Below, one piece after another: positions 12,929 to 24,100 of a stretch of 64,000 nucleotides of DNA. This DNA is from Xestospongia bergquistia (Eukaryota > Porifera > Demospongiae > Haplosclerida > Petrosiidae). Under the pieces are notes generated by a model. That model saw nothing but the letters and a program-made list of their open reading frames with translations, was not told the origin of the DNA and did not search any database. Position numbers and translations under genes: made by a program. Where the stretch lies: the NCBI GenBank assembly GCA_963965975.1, contig OZ014413.1:8458101-8522100 (forward strand), in the 5' to 3' direction. Every line of letters starts with the position of its first letter. Within the stretch, counting starts at the first letter, position 1.

Positions 12929-14173
12929 ACCTATCAAGGCTCGAACAGATTTCAAAAATGAATATGAAATACTAAGCTCATTACCTCCACACAAGAACAT
13001 TGTTCGTCTTTATGCTTTTTTCTATGATCGTCCTAAAGTTCATCCTAAACTTAGAGAGTGTGGAGATGGTATGGCATTATGTATACTAATGGAACTGCTC
13101 TCACAGAACATGCAAGAACAGCTGGATGTTCTGTGTAGAAGTACTGGTCCTAATGTAAGTGAGAGGGAGACAGCTAGGTGACAAAGGGAAGGAAAAAGAA
13201 ATGTAGTCATCTTTTTCATGTTCAATATAACTTTCTTTAGGCATGGAATGTTACAAGCTGGATAAAGGATGTTATCAGTGGATTACAATATCTGTATTCA
13301 CATCATATAGTACACAGGTAACTAACTTATAATAACTTATAATAACTTGTTAATATTTCGTTTAGAGATTTGAAATTAGAAAATTTGTTGATGAGTGAGG
13401 ATGGCTTGAAAATTGTTGATTTTGGAGTGGCCATCCAACTAGATGCTAACATGCAGCTGCCATATAGCTTTGGTAAACCATCAGTCCATTATTTATCCAT
13501 TCACTCACTTATTTTTTCATTTATCCTATTGTTTATCCATCCATTTATCCAACAATCTGTTCATTATTTCTCTTTATCATCCAGCCATACCTATTGGTGG
13601 TAATGAAGCTCATTTTGCTCCAGAGATCCTTAATACACGACCAGGACCTGGTCGTGTCTTAAACTATCAGAAACAACCAGTTTGGGCAGCTGGTGTGTTA
13701 AGTTATGAGCTAGCTGGACACTGCAACCCTTTCCAACATCCCAAGATTGATCAGAGAGCTTATGATGTTCGCTCTCTACCTCCTCTCTCATCTACATATT
13801 GTCGGGTTAGACTAGTGAACATCAGTACTTACCACAATGACCTAGAATAGCTATGATTAATAAGCTCTAGTCTAGTGAACATCATTATGTACCACAGTGA
13901 CCAAGGATAGTTTACCATTAGTAAGCTCTGAACTAGTGAATATCTGTGCTTACCACAATAACCAAGGATAGTTATATAGATCTAGACTAGTTAATACCCA
14001 CCTAAGTTGTCATTAATATGTATTATAGTTTAATTATTACTCTCTTATAGGGATCTGCTCGTTCTCAAGTTTTACCTTCAGACTTAACAAGACTTGTGGA
14101 ATCGATGTTGGCATTTGAACCAGATGGTCGTCCCACATTGGAAGAAGCCCTCAGGAGAGTATCACGCATGTAA
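9360..14173 (+). CDS. PINK1-like protein kinase with thioredoxin-like and coiled-coil N-terminal region
   Basis: Twelve exons: 9360-9452, 9545-9724, 10162-10698, 10924-11160, 11914-12048, 12185-12292, 12735-12869, 12939-13154, 13241-13317, 13366-13472, 13585-13805, 14051-14173; about 722 residues. An in-frame stop precedes the ATG. Residues ~32-130 resemble a thioredoxin fold with DSPPSS where CxxC would be (inferred, redox-dead). Residues ~200-430 are Lys/Glu-rich coiled coil, with a 54-bp in-frame duplication at 10519-10626. The kinase domain is ~431-722: Lys462 (YALK), helix C Glu in [16 protein letters not shown] (572-579), DFG 591-593, APE 620-622. The [10 protein letters not shown] and [15 protein letters not shown] segments after APE match PINK1. 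No mitochondrial targeting sequence is evident, unlike canonical PINK1, so it may not act at mitochondria. A paralogue's 3' end is at 1-605. AATAAA lies at 14197-14202. Confidence 0.85.
12897..12924 (+). repeat. (TC)n polypyrimidine microsatellite in intron 7
   Basis: A pure CT run makes up the polypyrimidine tract of the 69-nt intron 12870-12938 of the PINK1-like gene. The intron length is a multiple of three and contains no stop in the reading frame. Confidence 0.85.
13806..13990 (+). repeat. intronic ~61-bp minisatellite (second copy)
   Basis: Homologous to 218-430, in the last intron of the complete PINK1-like gene. It has fewer full units than the first copy, so the array length already differs between the duplicates. 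Confidence 0.7.
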
Positions 14174-14631
14174 AACTTGCTGTGTCACTCTATAAAAATA
14201 AAGCTGTTACTAAAACATTTATATATAGTATTACTTATTATATAGTTTGTATTGATTCTATGATGATGATATAGCTAGTTATAAAGAACAATTGTCATGC
14301 GATATTGTCTTGTTAATTTAGCTTGTAAATATTTTCACTAATTTAGCTTGTAATTTTTTTCAGTTCACTTTGTTTATAATGTATTCTTTATTAGTCTATA
14401 TTATTGTATTAGTACATGTACTTATTATTGCTATACTAACCATATACTAACTAGTTGTGCATGTATACATTCTCTATATGTACATGTGTGAGATTTCTTT
14501 ACTCTTATTGTTGTTACATTTATTTCAATAACAAGAAGTTTTTGTTTAGTGCTTCACTAGCTAAAGAATTTATCAAGCATAGATCCTTGTTACCATAGTA
14601 GCAGATAATTACTTGTGGGAGGAGTCTCATC
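14174..14631 (+). promoter_or_regulatory. 3' flank of kinase / 5' flank of ALKBH8-like gene
   Basis: 458-bp intergenic stretch. AATAAA at 14197-14202 is the likely poly(A) signal of the kinase. The last ~150 bp share ordered blocks with 890-1062 and 1236-1455 (ttttgtttagtgcttca, ccatagtarca, gggaggagtc) just before the ATG; these are candidate promoter/5' UTR elements. There is no TATA box in a standard place. Confidence 0.5.
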
Positions 14632-17600
14632 ATGGATGACAAGAAGTTGACAAAGAAAATAAAGAGAAAGATGGCTCAAGTATTGTCTCGACTCCCAGAC
14701 TGGGATATTCAATTCTCTACTGAGCCCACTACAACAATATTCATTGGTAATGCTGGTATACAAACTGGTGTAGATGAGATTCTATTAAAACAGCTACTAG
14801 ACATTGAGGGTATTCCTGTAATTCTATATATACCACGTGAACAAGACTTTACATTTGCTGTCTATCAACAATTATCAGACTCTATCTATCTATATGAACA
14901 CTTTAATGGTTCTTGTCTACAGGAATTGATATTAGAGAGGCAACTTCATTCGTTGTGCATTCCATCTCTTTTAAATGGTCCTCCTCTTCATCTGTACATG
15001 TCATATGTAATAGATATACCAAAACAAGTTTTTCTGACGTGTCAAACTGGTTTGTTAAGTAATATTATTTCGTTACCTCCGGGAATGTCTTTGTTATTAG
15101 AGTTTATTACTGAAAGAGAAGAAGAAGAATTGTTTCATTATTTTACTGAACACTTAGAACATGAGGAATCAGTTGATAACAAGAGAATGGATTATAGGAC
15201 TCCCAATGACTCTTGTCATTGTCTGAGTGAATGTAAAGTTGATAATTCAATTATTAATAATATTGATACATCTGAGCTTACCAACACAGTTCCCATACTA
15301 ACTGAGTCTACCAATGCAATTTCCATAACAACTGAGTCTACCAATACAGTTTCTATAGCAACTGAATCTACCAATACAGTTCCCATACTAAGTGCATCTA
15401 CCAATACAGCTCCTGTACTAACAGAGTCTACCAAAACAATTTCCATAGCAACAAAGTCTACCAATACAGCTCTGATGCTAAATGACGTTACAACTATAGT
15501 TCCCATACTAACTGAATCTACCACTATAGTTCCCATACTAAATGAGTCTACCAATACAGTATCCATAGCAACTGAGTCTACCAATACAGTTCCCATAGCA
15601 AATGAGTCTGCCAATACAACTTCCATACTTACTGAATCGACTAACAGAAGCTCCATATTATCTAATACCACCATTACACATTCAGACACCTATTATACAG
15701 CATCAACTTATAATTTATTAACTGATGCTCTGTCCTCTAATACATCACCCACAATAACTATCACTACCTCAAACCCATTACAAGAAACAAGTACTACATC
15801 TTATTCTGCTTTATCATCTGTTACATCTCTCCAAACTTCACAATCTGCAATAACTATAATGTCACCATCATCCATGCACAATAAAAGTGCTGACTCTACA
15901 GAATTGACTTCACAACCTCAATTCCTTTCGGCCCATCTCAAGTTAAGGTCTGTATGTCACTATGGTTATGAGTTTCTATATGGTCTTAATACAATAGACC
16001 CATCTCAGCCTTTACCTGGAGGTCTACCTGATATTTGTGATCCAATATTGAAGAGAATGATTGTAAATGGATTAACTGAGGATATACCAGATCAATTAAC
16101 AGTTAATATCTATAAACCAGGAGCAGGTAATATAGAACATATTTTGTTAAATGATAAATAACACGACAGACTTTAATTTTGTCTGGACAACCAATATTAA
16201 AAGTTATTTTGCAATTGATTGTCCAGGCAAAAATAAAGTCTTTCATGTTTGTTGTCAACTATTATCTCTCTAACTAAGTGACTTCTAATGTTCAGTTAGT
16301 ATTTTCGTAGAACTAGAAGTTCACACTTTGTTGGTAGAGATCAGTCATGTACAACAAATGTTTATGCATAATACATGTACATTTATCATTTATCTTTATT
16401 GTCTATGCTTTAGAGAGTATTTGTTTTAGATTGTGTATTGTTAATGATTGTGTTTTTAGGATCATCCTAAAAATAGAACAATGAATGTTACTATTTATAG
16501 AATGTTTCAGCAATCTTCATCATACAGGTATACCACCTCACATTGATACTCACTCTGCCTTCAAATCATCAATACTTTCATTGACATTAGGCTCACATGT
16601 AAGTCAGCAGTGGAGTAGGAACAAGAGGAACATTGGGACAAGACACCTCCCCCTTTCCAATAATCATACAAGAGGGACACATCCAACACCAACCTAGATT
16701 ATTAATTACCAATTAGGTCTGAATACAGTCTGATTCCCCTCTTCTATTCCTACTCCACTAAGTCATATCACATTAATTTGTCTATTATAATTTCTCTATA
16801 TTATATTAAGACTGTGATGCAATTTTCTCATCCTAATGGTCAAAAAGTTGAAGTTTTGCTGCAAAGACGAAGCCTGTTAGTTATGTCAGGGGAAGCTCGT
16901 TATCTTTGGACACATGGGTAAAGGGTGATTCACACAAACACAATTAATGCATTAATGTATTAACGTATTGTAACGTACAAACATTTATATTATTCATTAA
17001 CTATTGCTGTGTGAATCAGCCTTAAGACAGACTGAAATGATTCCTTTTTAACTGTTATAGCAAGTGCCCTATCACTTGTTAATTTCTCTCTACATATACT
17101 TGGATTCTTTTATTTAAGCTACTGTTAATATTATTATTTTTATGAACTAGATTAACAAAGAGGAATGTTTAATTCTATAAACTTTGTCAGTTACAAATCT
17201 CTAGAAATTTTTTAACTTTTTTGAATATCATTGAATTAGTCATTCAAGATGTGATATTTCAAACTATGACGTTATGGAACTAAGTGATGTTATTCAATAC
17301 ATATCTCACTCCTTCATTGTAGACAGACTTCCTGTCAGACATTGTCACTTTTAAAACCTTTAAAACCTTAAATTTGTGATATCCTCAGATTTTTCAAAGA
17401 GCTTCAATTACATTTCTTTGTAACAAATTAAAATGTCATGTGATACTCTAAAGTTACTATTGTTAATTAAACATTCCATAAATACCTTAGACCCACTATT
17501 AATTGCATGTAATAATTTAATAATTTAAAACATTCAGATTTAATAAGTATTTTAGTGTTTGTTCAAAGTAATATTTCATTTGTTTAATTAAAAGTTTAAT

Positions 17601-20600
17601 GTGTGTTAATTTTAGCATTTTATCCTAGAACTCACTAAATATCATATATGTGTTAATAACAAAACTTATGATAATGACGCACTAACTTACCAAATATCAT
17701 ATATGTGTTAATAACAAACTTATGATAATGATACCGAATATCATATATGTGCTAATAACAGGCTTATGATAATGACCCACTAACTTACCAAATATCATAT
17801 ATGTGCTAATAACAGGCTTATGATAATGACATACTAACTTACTTAATGATAATTCATTAAACTCTCTTTCAATTAACCATTTATCTTTGGTATATTTACA
17901 ATAATAAACACTTTTTATTCATAAATGTAATACAATATATTGTTTGTGTAACAAAAGATATAGTCCATTAATTTACAATATATATATATTATATATATAT
18001 ATATATAATTAAAATACAATAAGGAAGATAACCCTAAACATTAACTTTGACCTTGTTAATTATTTAAATGGCTATACACAATATATGTGTCATTACTAGC
18101 AAAGCTTGTTATGGAGCCATCAAACATTGACTGCAGGCACTTTTGCTCTATATTAATGTACTATTGTTGGTACCTTATAATTAGAAATTGAACAAGAAAA
18201 GGCAAAATAAATAAAGATAGAACTTGTCAACAGATGGTTAGTTATTTCAATGTCTTATTGTTGAACAGTGTGTATGTTATAAGTCTAGGAATATAGTTTG
18301 TCATCCTATCTATTACACTTTATGCTATAGAAATGAGGATAACCCTAGTAATTAATGATATTGTATGCTATTACCATGTTTTATTGTTGAACAACGTATA
18401 GCCTAATACTATTACCCACTGTCACGCATTTTTTTCTATAGAAATAATGATAACCCTAACAGTTAATGATATTATAGGCTATTACTATGAATCAAAGGAA
18501 TGTAGCTCTCACACATTTTTCTATAGAAATAATGATAATCCCATCAGTTAGTGATATTATAGGTTTATTACCGTGAAACAAGGAATGTAGCTCTCACACA
18601 TTTGCCTATAGAAATAATGATACTCCCGTTAGTTAGTGATATTATAGGCTATTACCGTGAAACAAAAGAATGTAGCTCATGCGCATTTTGCTATAGAAAT
18701 GAGGACAACCCTAATAATTAGTGATATTGTAGGCTATTGCCATGTCTTATCTTGAAACTATGTATATTCTAAGAATGTATCCCACACACATTTTCTATAG
18801 AAATGAGGATAACCCTAATAATTAGTGATACTATAGGCTATTATCACATCTTATCAATATGCTATACACGTAGAATATAGCTCATTATCCTATCTATTGT
18901 TCTTTCAATGTAGTCAGTTTGTTTTCATGTCATGTTCTTTGTTAAGTTATTCATTATACTAGCATATATATATATAGTATCTTTACTGTATTAAAAGTCT
19001 TCCGTGACAGTTGGTACATATTATCAAGTTGTTATATTTATCATTTACTTGACATTTAATAGCTACATTTTTGTCTATTTATTGATTTGTTTATCTGTTT
19101 CTTTGTCCTCTGTTTGTGTTTATTTATTCATCTATAACAATAGTTATATATAACGTCTCTTTATTTTTCTATACAGCATTCCAGCTCGTAAATCTGATAT
19201 AATCAACCCAGTAATGCCAGGATACTCTACAAAAATTACTCATAACAACAATCCAGTTACCATGCCAATAATTGTCTCTCGAGGAACAAGAATATCACTA
19301 ACCTTCAGGACAATTCACTGTGCTACATGTACATGTGGTAAGTAGTGATGTCATTGTATATCATGTGTACTTTAACCTTAGCACATAATAACATCAAACT
19401 TTCTATTGTTCATAGTAATAGATAAATTGTGTATTGATCTTTGTAGTGTTGTATTTGAGATTGTTACAGAACAAACATTACTCAGAAATATATATTAATA
19501 GCTTGTTATTTGAGTTGGCCTTGATGTCAAAGTTGATATAGAAATGTACATATTAGGAGTGTTGGTTAACCATTTTGGCTTATAGTAATTTGTTTGATGT
19601 GGGGCAATTACTTGTTAAACCAGAATTAATGGGTTTGTCAAAGGGCAGATTAAAGCCACTGTAATTGTTGTTAATTAATTTACGTACCTTTGTCGTAATT
19701 GTTTGAGTTTTTATTAATAATTAGTCTTTGTATCATTTATTGATTATAATGGGCTTCATTTGCCACTTCATATAAAATTGCATTTTAATTCCCATGACTT
19801 CATCCTCACATACCCGCAAACTGGTGTGTTTCATTCCCACAATTTCATACTTGTGTACATGCAAACTGGTGTGTTTCATTCCCACGACTTCATACTCGCG
19901 TACCCGCAAACTGGTGTGTTTCATTCCCACGACTTCATACTCGCGTACCCGCAAACTGCTGTGTTTCATTCCCATGACTTCATCCTCACATACCCGCAAA
20001 CTGCTGTGTTTCATTCCCACGACTTCATACTTGCGTACATGCAAACTGATATGTTTATTTACCACGGCTTTATACATATGTATACATGTACATATAAACT
20101 GGTACATGTATGTGCAAGACCATAACAGCTCCATAGCAACAGTGGCATGATAATCATTTTATGCATTCTTACAGTAATCCTTTTATTGTGGATAGATTTC
20201 TGGCAAATAACAAGGCCAGCTGTTTGACTTGATAAAGACGTAATCCCATTGATGTATAAATACATTGTACAACTTTGAACTAAAGAGACATCTTAAATCT
20301 GGACAGATTTTGTTTTGTCCCTTGCTAAGTGTCTGATTGGATTGATATGACTTTTTAAACTCAGTTTGATAGGACAATCTTCAGCTTGTTAGCTTTTTAA
20401 TTTTATATTTTATTTGTTTTATTGTTTCTTGAAGTCATTAATAATTAATGATTAGAAAGTGGTCCCATTGGGGATTGAACCCAGATCCTTTTAATTGTCT
20501 CTTAGATATTCTATGCCATTTAACCACTTGAGCTTTGGATCAAAGGAACAAGACATATCCACACAATAAATGGGTGTCTAGATCAGATTAGTGTCTTCTA

Positions 20601-20876
20601 ATTTAAATTTTAATGACCACAAGATTGTTGTGTAACATATCAATGATTTGATAAGGTTTTTTGATGTGGTTATTTGATCCTTTAAATGTTACTAACTCTG
20701 AATTGACATGCAGTGTTAATATCATTGACCCTGGTATTATTTTACTGTTCTAGTTTAACTAATTAATTTGTTAAATTATATCTTATCAAATCTCTCTATT
20801 TTCGTCATTAGATTTTCCAGAAACATGTGACAGATCCTTATCAAGCAAAGCATCTGTTTATTATTCAATTAGTTAA
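14632..20876 (+). CDS. ALKBH8: ALKBH8-like RRM + 2-oxoglutarate/Fe(II) dioxygenase, no methyltransferase domain
   Basis: Five exons: 14632-16126, 16528-16598, 16811-16917, 19177-19337, 20812-20876; about 632 residues. Residues ~36-135 match the ALKBH8 RRM region. The AlkB domain starts near residue 150 ([20 protein letters not shown]) and resumes at ~430 ([27 protein letters not shown]). Iron ligands are HID (His503, Asp505) and His557 (LWTHG). The 2OG-binding arginines are Arg596 and Arg602 ([10 protein letters not shown]). His507 and the cysteines of CTCDFPETC (609-617) match the zinc site of human ALKBH8. Vertebrate ALKBH8 hydroxylates wobble-uridine methyl esters in tRNA. Here the protein stops where the methyltransferase domain would begin, with AATAAA overlapping the stop (20875-20880). 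A Ser/Thr-rich stretch (residues ~185-430), including 13 ten-residue repeats, splits the dioxygenase domain. Introns 3 and 4 hold minisatellites. Confidence 0.85.
15271..15660 (+). repeat. coding 30-bp minisatellite (13 units)
   Basis: Thirteen tandem 30-bp units (consensus close to actgagtctaccaatacag + ttcccatacta) encode ten-residue repeats of the type [10 protein letters not shown] / [10 protein letters not shown]. They lie within exon 1 of the ALKBH8-like gene, inside the catalytic-domain coding region. The unit length keeps the frame. Confidence 0.95.
17632..17845. repeat. intronic tandem repeat, ~60-bp unit
   Basis: Four copies of a unit with core aaatatcatatatgtgttaa and acttatgataatgac, one of them shortened, in intron 3 of the ALKBH8-like gene. 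Confidence 0.85.
17975..18009. repeat. (TA)n microsatellite
   Basis: Interrupted TA runs in intron 3 of the ALKBH8-like gene. Confidence 0.8.
18290..18860. repeat. intronic degenerate tandem repeat, ~110-bp unit
   Basis: About five or six degenerate copies, each with ctatagaaatgaggataacc, then attagtgatattataggc, a tattaccatg-like block and a tgtagctctcacaca-like block, in intron 3 of the ALKBH8-like gene. Confidence 0.8.
19787..20060. repeat. intronic 45-bp minisatellite
   Basis: Six units of 45 bp (cccacgacttcatactcgcg, tacccgcaaactggtgtgtt, tcatt) in intron 4 of the ALKBH8-like gene. The unit is a multiple of three without stops, so several long but spurious open frames arise on both strands. 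Confidence 0.95.
20460..20540 (-). other. tRNA-like sequence (tRNA-derived SINE or tRNA pseudogene)
   Basis: On the minus strand, a perfect box B (ggttcaatcc, 20472-20481) lies about 40 nt after a box A-like agctcaagtggtta (20521-20534). The ends do not form a convincing acceptor stem and there is no clear anticodon arm, so I do not call a functional tRNA. It lies in intron 4 of the ALKBH8-like gene. Confidence 0.45.
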
Positions 20877-20923
20877 TAAATACCTGAATTTTTTTATTTA
20901 ATTTCCCGAACTATTTAATGCGA

Positions 20924-20981
20924 CACGTGGGTAAAGCAATCTGATTGGTCGTTCGTTTTACTACGAGAATAACTATAAAAG
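20924..20981 (+). promoter_or_regulatory. core promoter of the single-pass membrane protein gene
   Basis: E-box CACGTG at 20924-20929, inverted CCAAT (ATTGG) at 20944-20948 and TATAAAAG at 20974-20981, in order. Transcription would start near 21005-21010, leaving a ~190-nt 5' UTR before ATG 21196. It sits only ~50 bp beyond the ALKBH8-like stop. Confidence 0.7.
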
Positions 20982-21195
20982 AAGCACTCAGGGAGGAGGA
21001 ACGTAGGAAAGTATCAATAGAATGTTTATTGTTCTTAAATTAATGATGACATGATTTAGAAGTTGTTTATAAAGATCAAAAACTGGTAGAGTGAAGTTGT
21101 TTAAACGCTGTGGAGACGTAGAGTAGAGAAAGTGTCGTTTAATTGATCCAGCTGCTGTCCGTTTTAACTTTAAAAAGCTGTCTTACTGATGTGTC

Positions 21196-24100
21196 ATGAT
21201 AGTTGCAATGGTCCTGGTACGAACAGCAAATAGTACTGACACAGGAGGAACCAGTTCCCTCAGGTTAGTATACTCTCTATTGCACGTTACACGCTTCACT
21301 TCTCTTTAACACATTCATGTGAAGTCAAACATCTCAATACTCGCATTTTCACTTGTGTGCAAACTTTGTCCTAAATTGTAAATGATTTGATTATAGTTTT
21401 AAAAGAATGTAGAAATATGGTCATATGCTATTTCTAGACATAGCTATCCTATTTGTTTTATACATAGCTATATTATATTCCCCAAATACCTTAAATTTAC
21501 AGATTGTCATACTATATGTGCAAATATAATCACAAAGTTAGTTTACAATACAATATGAACCGTCTCATGCAGATTAGGGGTCAACAGACAATTGTTACAT
21601 TCTTGTCCTCTCAAATATGTTTGCTGTTACCATCTGTTTAATTACACTTTCTTTCTTTATCATCTCATGAAGCCCAGCCAAACAGACACTTACTGCAATG
21701 TTTACTTATACAAAGAATATGTGTAAATCTCACTTTATTTACACTAAACATTACTATCATATATATATATATATATGATCACATTCCCCACCAAAGTTAA
21801 CAGCTGTGATGTTAACTTGTGTGAAATGTTCAGTGTGCCAATCTTGCACTAGCTATTATGGATCTATTGTCCCTTGTAGTAGTTGATTTATTATTGTCTT
21901 TGTTATTGTATTTAGATGTGTTATGATAGTTTTTTGTTTCATTGCTTACACTACATCAGTAGTATATCTTGACTGACTGCTCAGATCAAGGGTTCGTTAT
22001 CAAAGTTCAAAGGACACATAATTTGGGGCACTTCTCTTTGTCTGCAATACATACATCAGTCTATTGTTTAACTATTTAAACATTCTGGTTATGACTTTTA
22101 ACAATTTCCTTTTAGTTCATATTATCTTGTTTGAACAACACTTCACATCATATGTTGATTACAACGTTTCATATCTTGCTTACTCTGATTACAGTCTTAG
22201 TTCTGTTAAGGTATTACTTGTAATAATCTTCTCTGTCTTAGACGGAAATCAGTTCACCTGCCAACTTTGATGATACATTAAGCTATCTTGTTTTAGCATG
22301 TTTCATTCATATATGGTATGAGAGATGATATTCCATTCTAAGGCCTCAATATTCTTCTAATGTGTTAGTATTAATTGATTGTCTAGAGAGAAAATGCTTT
22401 TTTAAACTCCAGCTGCTCACTCTGTAAATGTAGTTAACTATATATTGTTTGCTTGCATTTTGAAGAGCTCTTCCTCAAACAGCTTGAAATGACTTGTAAC
22501 ACCTTACATATTTATGACTCATTATATTATAATAAGTACTATTACCCTAGTAGCTATTGGGTTTTATAATATTAGTATAGCAAGTATTATACTATGAACC
22601 TGATACTAATATGACCTCTTACATCATTCTGGGAATAATGTGTGTAGGACTGTCACCTTTTATATGGATGCAATGTTCTAGTATTGTGCTCGTTCTTGCT
22701 CTCCCCCACAAATAATAGAGATAGGTGTATTGTCTAAAAATGGACATTAACAATAGAGTATTTTTATTGTTATGTTAATGACAATGATATTGTTATTATA
22801 TTAACGATAAGGTCAATACTTACTATACTGCTATCTACTGTGAAATTATAGGTTTTGTGTTTTGATAAACTGTAAGTAAGATAATACAGATATTAACTGG
22901 GAGGATTCTGTATGGATTAATTAAATGTATAGATGATAGAGAAATAGATCTATGAATTTATTGTTAGAATGATGAGTGTGTGTATAGATAGATGGATCAA
23001 TCTATGGACTAATGGAGGAAGTAATATGGAACATTTTGGACTCAAAATATCATGTCAATTATATAGTAATTTATTATTATTAATTTATTTTGTATAGTTA
23101 TTAAATTTCATCACTTTACTTTGTTGCTATGTCAACTCCTCCTGATCTGATCACAACAGATTTCATGTTGTGATAAAGTTTAATTTGTAATTGTTCTGAA
23201 AAACAGGAAGTCAATGCCTGTCTGGATCACTATTTCCAATTATAAAAATTGATGTGTTGGCTATAAATTGGAAAGTAATACCTCAAAATAATTAGATCAC
23301 ATTTTATCATTTATAACAAGTAAAATAATATTATAAATTAAAATAATTTATTGATAAAATTTAAAAATGCAGGTCTGAAAATCACCTTTGCAAACCCTTT
23401 CTGCTATGAAGTATCAGGATTTTATTCTCATTGTGAGATTTGGATAATACCTGTACCTTTGTGTTTGAGAATATGATTGTGTGATTGTCAAAAATTCCTA
23501 AACTTGCCATGAAGAACTAGAATTTAATCAAAGACAACTAAAATGATCTGTTTTATAAACATTGAAATAAAATGGCAAACATTGTAATCAGTATGATCAA
23601 GATAACAATGTGCTAACAAATGAAGCCTTTTTATGAGTGAAATTTCTTCATAATAGTCACTTTTATAGATCTGGAACAATTTAGTTTAGAGGTGACCACA
23701 ATATAGGACAGTTTAACTTATTAGCACAGAACCAATATAATGTTGATATGATAGTTAAAAGTTCTAAGGTCAAAGGACTGGGTGTGTTATTTTTAAAGTG
23801 GTTAAGGCAGAGATAACTACTACACCAAGAGGATTAGTGTAGTCTTTGTCCTTGTTGATGTGATTACATATATAGTTGTAAATATAGTTATTTGATGTGT
23901 AGTAATTTATTCGTCTAATTAGATTGTGTTAGAATAAACTAAGGAAGTCTGTGTTATTTTAATATTGTTAGTAACTGTCACTACTAGCTTATTAAAATTG
24001 ACTGGCTTCCTAGAGCATTCTATCTTGGTCAATGTGGTGTGGTAACCACTGATGTTCACTAGTCTAGAGCTTACTAATGATAGCTTTCCTTTGTTATCAC

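Noticed and set aside
15216..15689. 157-codon minus-strand frame
   Set aside because: Mirror of the 30-bp coding repeat in the ALKBH8-like exon; open only because the repeat lacks stops in this frame.
15233..15901. Possible intron removing the Ser/Thr repeat from the ALKBH8-like gene (gtaaag donor, ctctacag acceptor)
   Set aside because: The length is a multiple of three, but the join creates TAA at the junction codon, so this pair cannot be used productively. Other pairs were not convincing.
17632..18860. Regularly spaced repeats that might suggest a CRISPR array
   Set aside because: Repeats are degenerate with no unique spacers of constant length, and the context is a spliced eukaryotic intron.
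19733..20150. Several overlapping open frames of 118-133 codons on both strands
   Set aside because: They come from a 45-bp minisatellite whose unit is a multiple of three without stops; they lie inside an intron and have no start context or splice signals.
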